Made by a program: the position numbers and the translations under genes. 6,880 bases of DNA, from assembly GCA_955652655.1 (NCBI GenBank), contig CATPCK010000337.1, positions 1 through 6,880 on the forward strand. The letters are read 5' to 3'. The stretch is from an uncultured Ktedonobacteraceae bacterium (GTDB lineage: Bacteria; Chloroflexota; Ktedonobacteria; Ktedonobacterales; Ktedonobacteraceae). The notes under the pieces are model-generated. The model was not told the origin of the DNA. It worked only from the letters and a program-made list of their open reading frames with translations, and searched no databases. This document shows positions 6,470 through 6,880 of the stretch, piece after piece. The number at the start of each line of letters is the position of its first letter. Positions within the stretch are counted from its first letter, which is position 1.

Positions 6470-6479
6470 AAAGTGAGTT
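6466..6479 (+). repeat. Direct copy of the inner motif of the inverted-repeat element
   Basis: GTAAAAAGTGAGTT matches GTGAAAATTGAGTT at 6573-6586 in 12 of 14 positions, in the same orientation. The second copy forms the inner part of the right arm of the 6510-6600 element. Repeated motifs near an end are known as transposase-binding sites in some insertion sequences (for example the IS21 family), so this may be part of the same degraded element. Confidence 0.3.
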
Positions 6480-6509
6480 GCTCTTCCTGGCAAGCGGGCA
6501 CGCTTAATA

Positions 6510-6600
6510 TGATATGGGTGGCGAAGTCAAAAATGATGCTCATTCTGAGTGCGAATGCTTTAGATTCCGGGCGTGAAAATTGAGTTCGCCACCCATATCA
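6510..6600. repeat. MITE-like element with 21-bp inverted arms (91 bp)
   Basis: TGATATGGGTGGCGAA (6510-6525) has its perfect reverse complement TTCGCCACCCATATCA at 6585-6600. The match continues inward past one mismatch to give 21-base arms (6510-6530 and 6580-6600) with 20 of 21 paired, around a 49-base centre. The centre has small inverted repeats (CTCA-TTC-TGAG and GAAT...ATTC) and no reading frame. Arm length, fidelity and total size suit a miniature inverted-repeat transposable element or the joined ends of a deleted insertion sequence. No clear target duplication is visible. Lying between convergent genes, it could also act as a bidirectional transcription barrier. Confidence 0.6.
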
Positions 6601-6625
6601 AACTGTGGTAGACCCTAAGGCTTTC

Positions 6626-6847
6626 TTACAATTTGAAACCTCCCAGATTCCCCAAGTTGCCCAGACCACCAAGTGCGTCTTGTACCTCCTGCGAAGAGTT
6701 GTATGTTTTGTCTGGAAGGCGGTCAAGCAGGCCAGCGATTTGATCATTGGCACCATGTTGTTGTGCAAATCGAACGAGATCAGCTTTGCCAATCGGAAAT
6801 GGAACATGGCTCAGCAACTGATTCAGTTGTCCAGGATCAAAGTTCAT
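6626..6847 (-). CDS. DUF2795 family small protein (73 aa)
   Basis: The product is a small soluble protein with the DUF2795 pattern: an N-terminal helix NQLLSHVPFPIGKADLVRFA, in which 'L..V.FP..K.DLV.FA...GA' is the family core, then the 'LDRLPDKTYNSSQEVQDAL' segment (41-59) ending the domain. The C terminus is a Gly-rich tail with repeated GNLG units (60-71), common in short members of the family. The function of DUF2795 is unknown. The ATG at 6847 is preferred over the GTG immediately upstream at 6850, because AAGG on the minus strand lies seven bases before the ATG. Only 33 bases upstream are in the window, so its promoter is not seen. It converges with the YqeY-family gene across the inverted-repeat element. 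Confidence 0.85.
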   Translation of the reverse strand: MNFDPGQLNQLLSHVPFPIGKADLVRFAQQHGANDQIAGLLDRLPDKTYNSSQEVQDALGGLGNLGNLGGFKL

Positions 6848-6880
6848 CACTTCACCTTTCTCTCTTCTGTGTGTATCGTA

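Larger units (their letters stand above)
6289..6625. other. Intergenic region between convergent genes (337 bp)
   Basis: It contains one doubtful 26-codon frame, a 91-bp inverted-repeat element and a related direct motif. I see no classical stem followed by a T run for either flanking gene. The inverted-repeat element could act as a transcription barrier from both sides. Confidence 0.6.

Noticed and set aside
6626..6850. GTG at 6850 as the DUF2795 start
   Set aside because: The ATG one codon later has better spacing from the AAGG ribosome binding site.
1..6880. CRISPR array, tRNA, rRNA, toxin-antitoxin or defence system
   Set aside because: I saw no regularly spaced direct repeats, cloverleaf structures, rRNA-like stretches or defence-gene motifs on either strand.

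Overview
The window is ordinary bacterial chromosome, roughly half G+C. It carries five credible protein genes plus some intergenic repeat structure. Short DUF2795-type proteins, a stand-alone YqeY-type protein, tandem ABC half-exporters and a degenerate 'GACGC-AA-GCGTC ... CCCCTACGGG' intergenic repeat together suggest a Chloroflexota (Ktedonobacteria-like) or similar soil bacterium. This assignment is an inference from general resemblance, not something the sequence proves. I see no rRNA, tRNA, CRISPR array, intact transposase gene or phage gene.

Layout. Positions 1-3750 (minus strand) hold two tandem ABC half-exporters. The upstream gene (1939-3750) is transcribed first, followed after 112 bases by a second gene (1-1826) that runs off the left edge without a stop. 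Their nucleotide-binding domains are defective in complementary ways: Asp replaces the Walker B glutamate in one, and LSMGQ replaces LSGGQ in the other. This is the pattern of a heterodimeric exporter with one degenerate and one active ATP site. Positions 3751-4197 are a divergent intergenic region with an extended -10 box, a 19-bp palindrome and a degenerate REP-like repeat. Positions 4198-5658 (plus) encode a multi-spanning GT-C-type glycosyltransferase-like membrane protein. Positions 5659-5808 contain a promoter with an overlapping inverted repeat, leading into a YqeY-family gene (5809-6288, plus). Positions 6289-6625 lie between convergent genes and hold a 91-bp element with nearly perfect 21-bp inverted arms, a related direct motif, and a doubtful 26-codon reading frame. 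Positions 6626-6847 (minus) encode a 73-residue DUF2795 protein.

How the genes relate. Only the two ABC genes form a clear functional unit: a probable drug, lipid or peptide exporter whose substrate cannot be read from sequence. The glycosyltransferase-like gene is transcribed away from them and need not be connected. The YqeY and DUF2795 genes converge on the inverted-repeat element. I found no convincing undescribed multi-gene system. The most notable items are the asymmetric ABC pair, the MITE-like element at 6510-6600, and the promoter/palindrome arrangement at 3929-3985.
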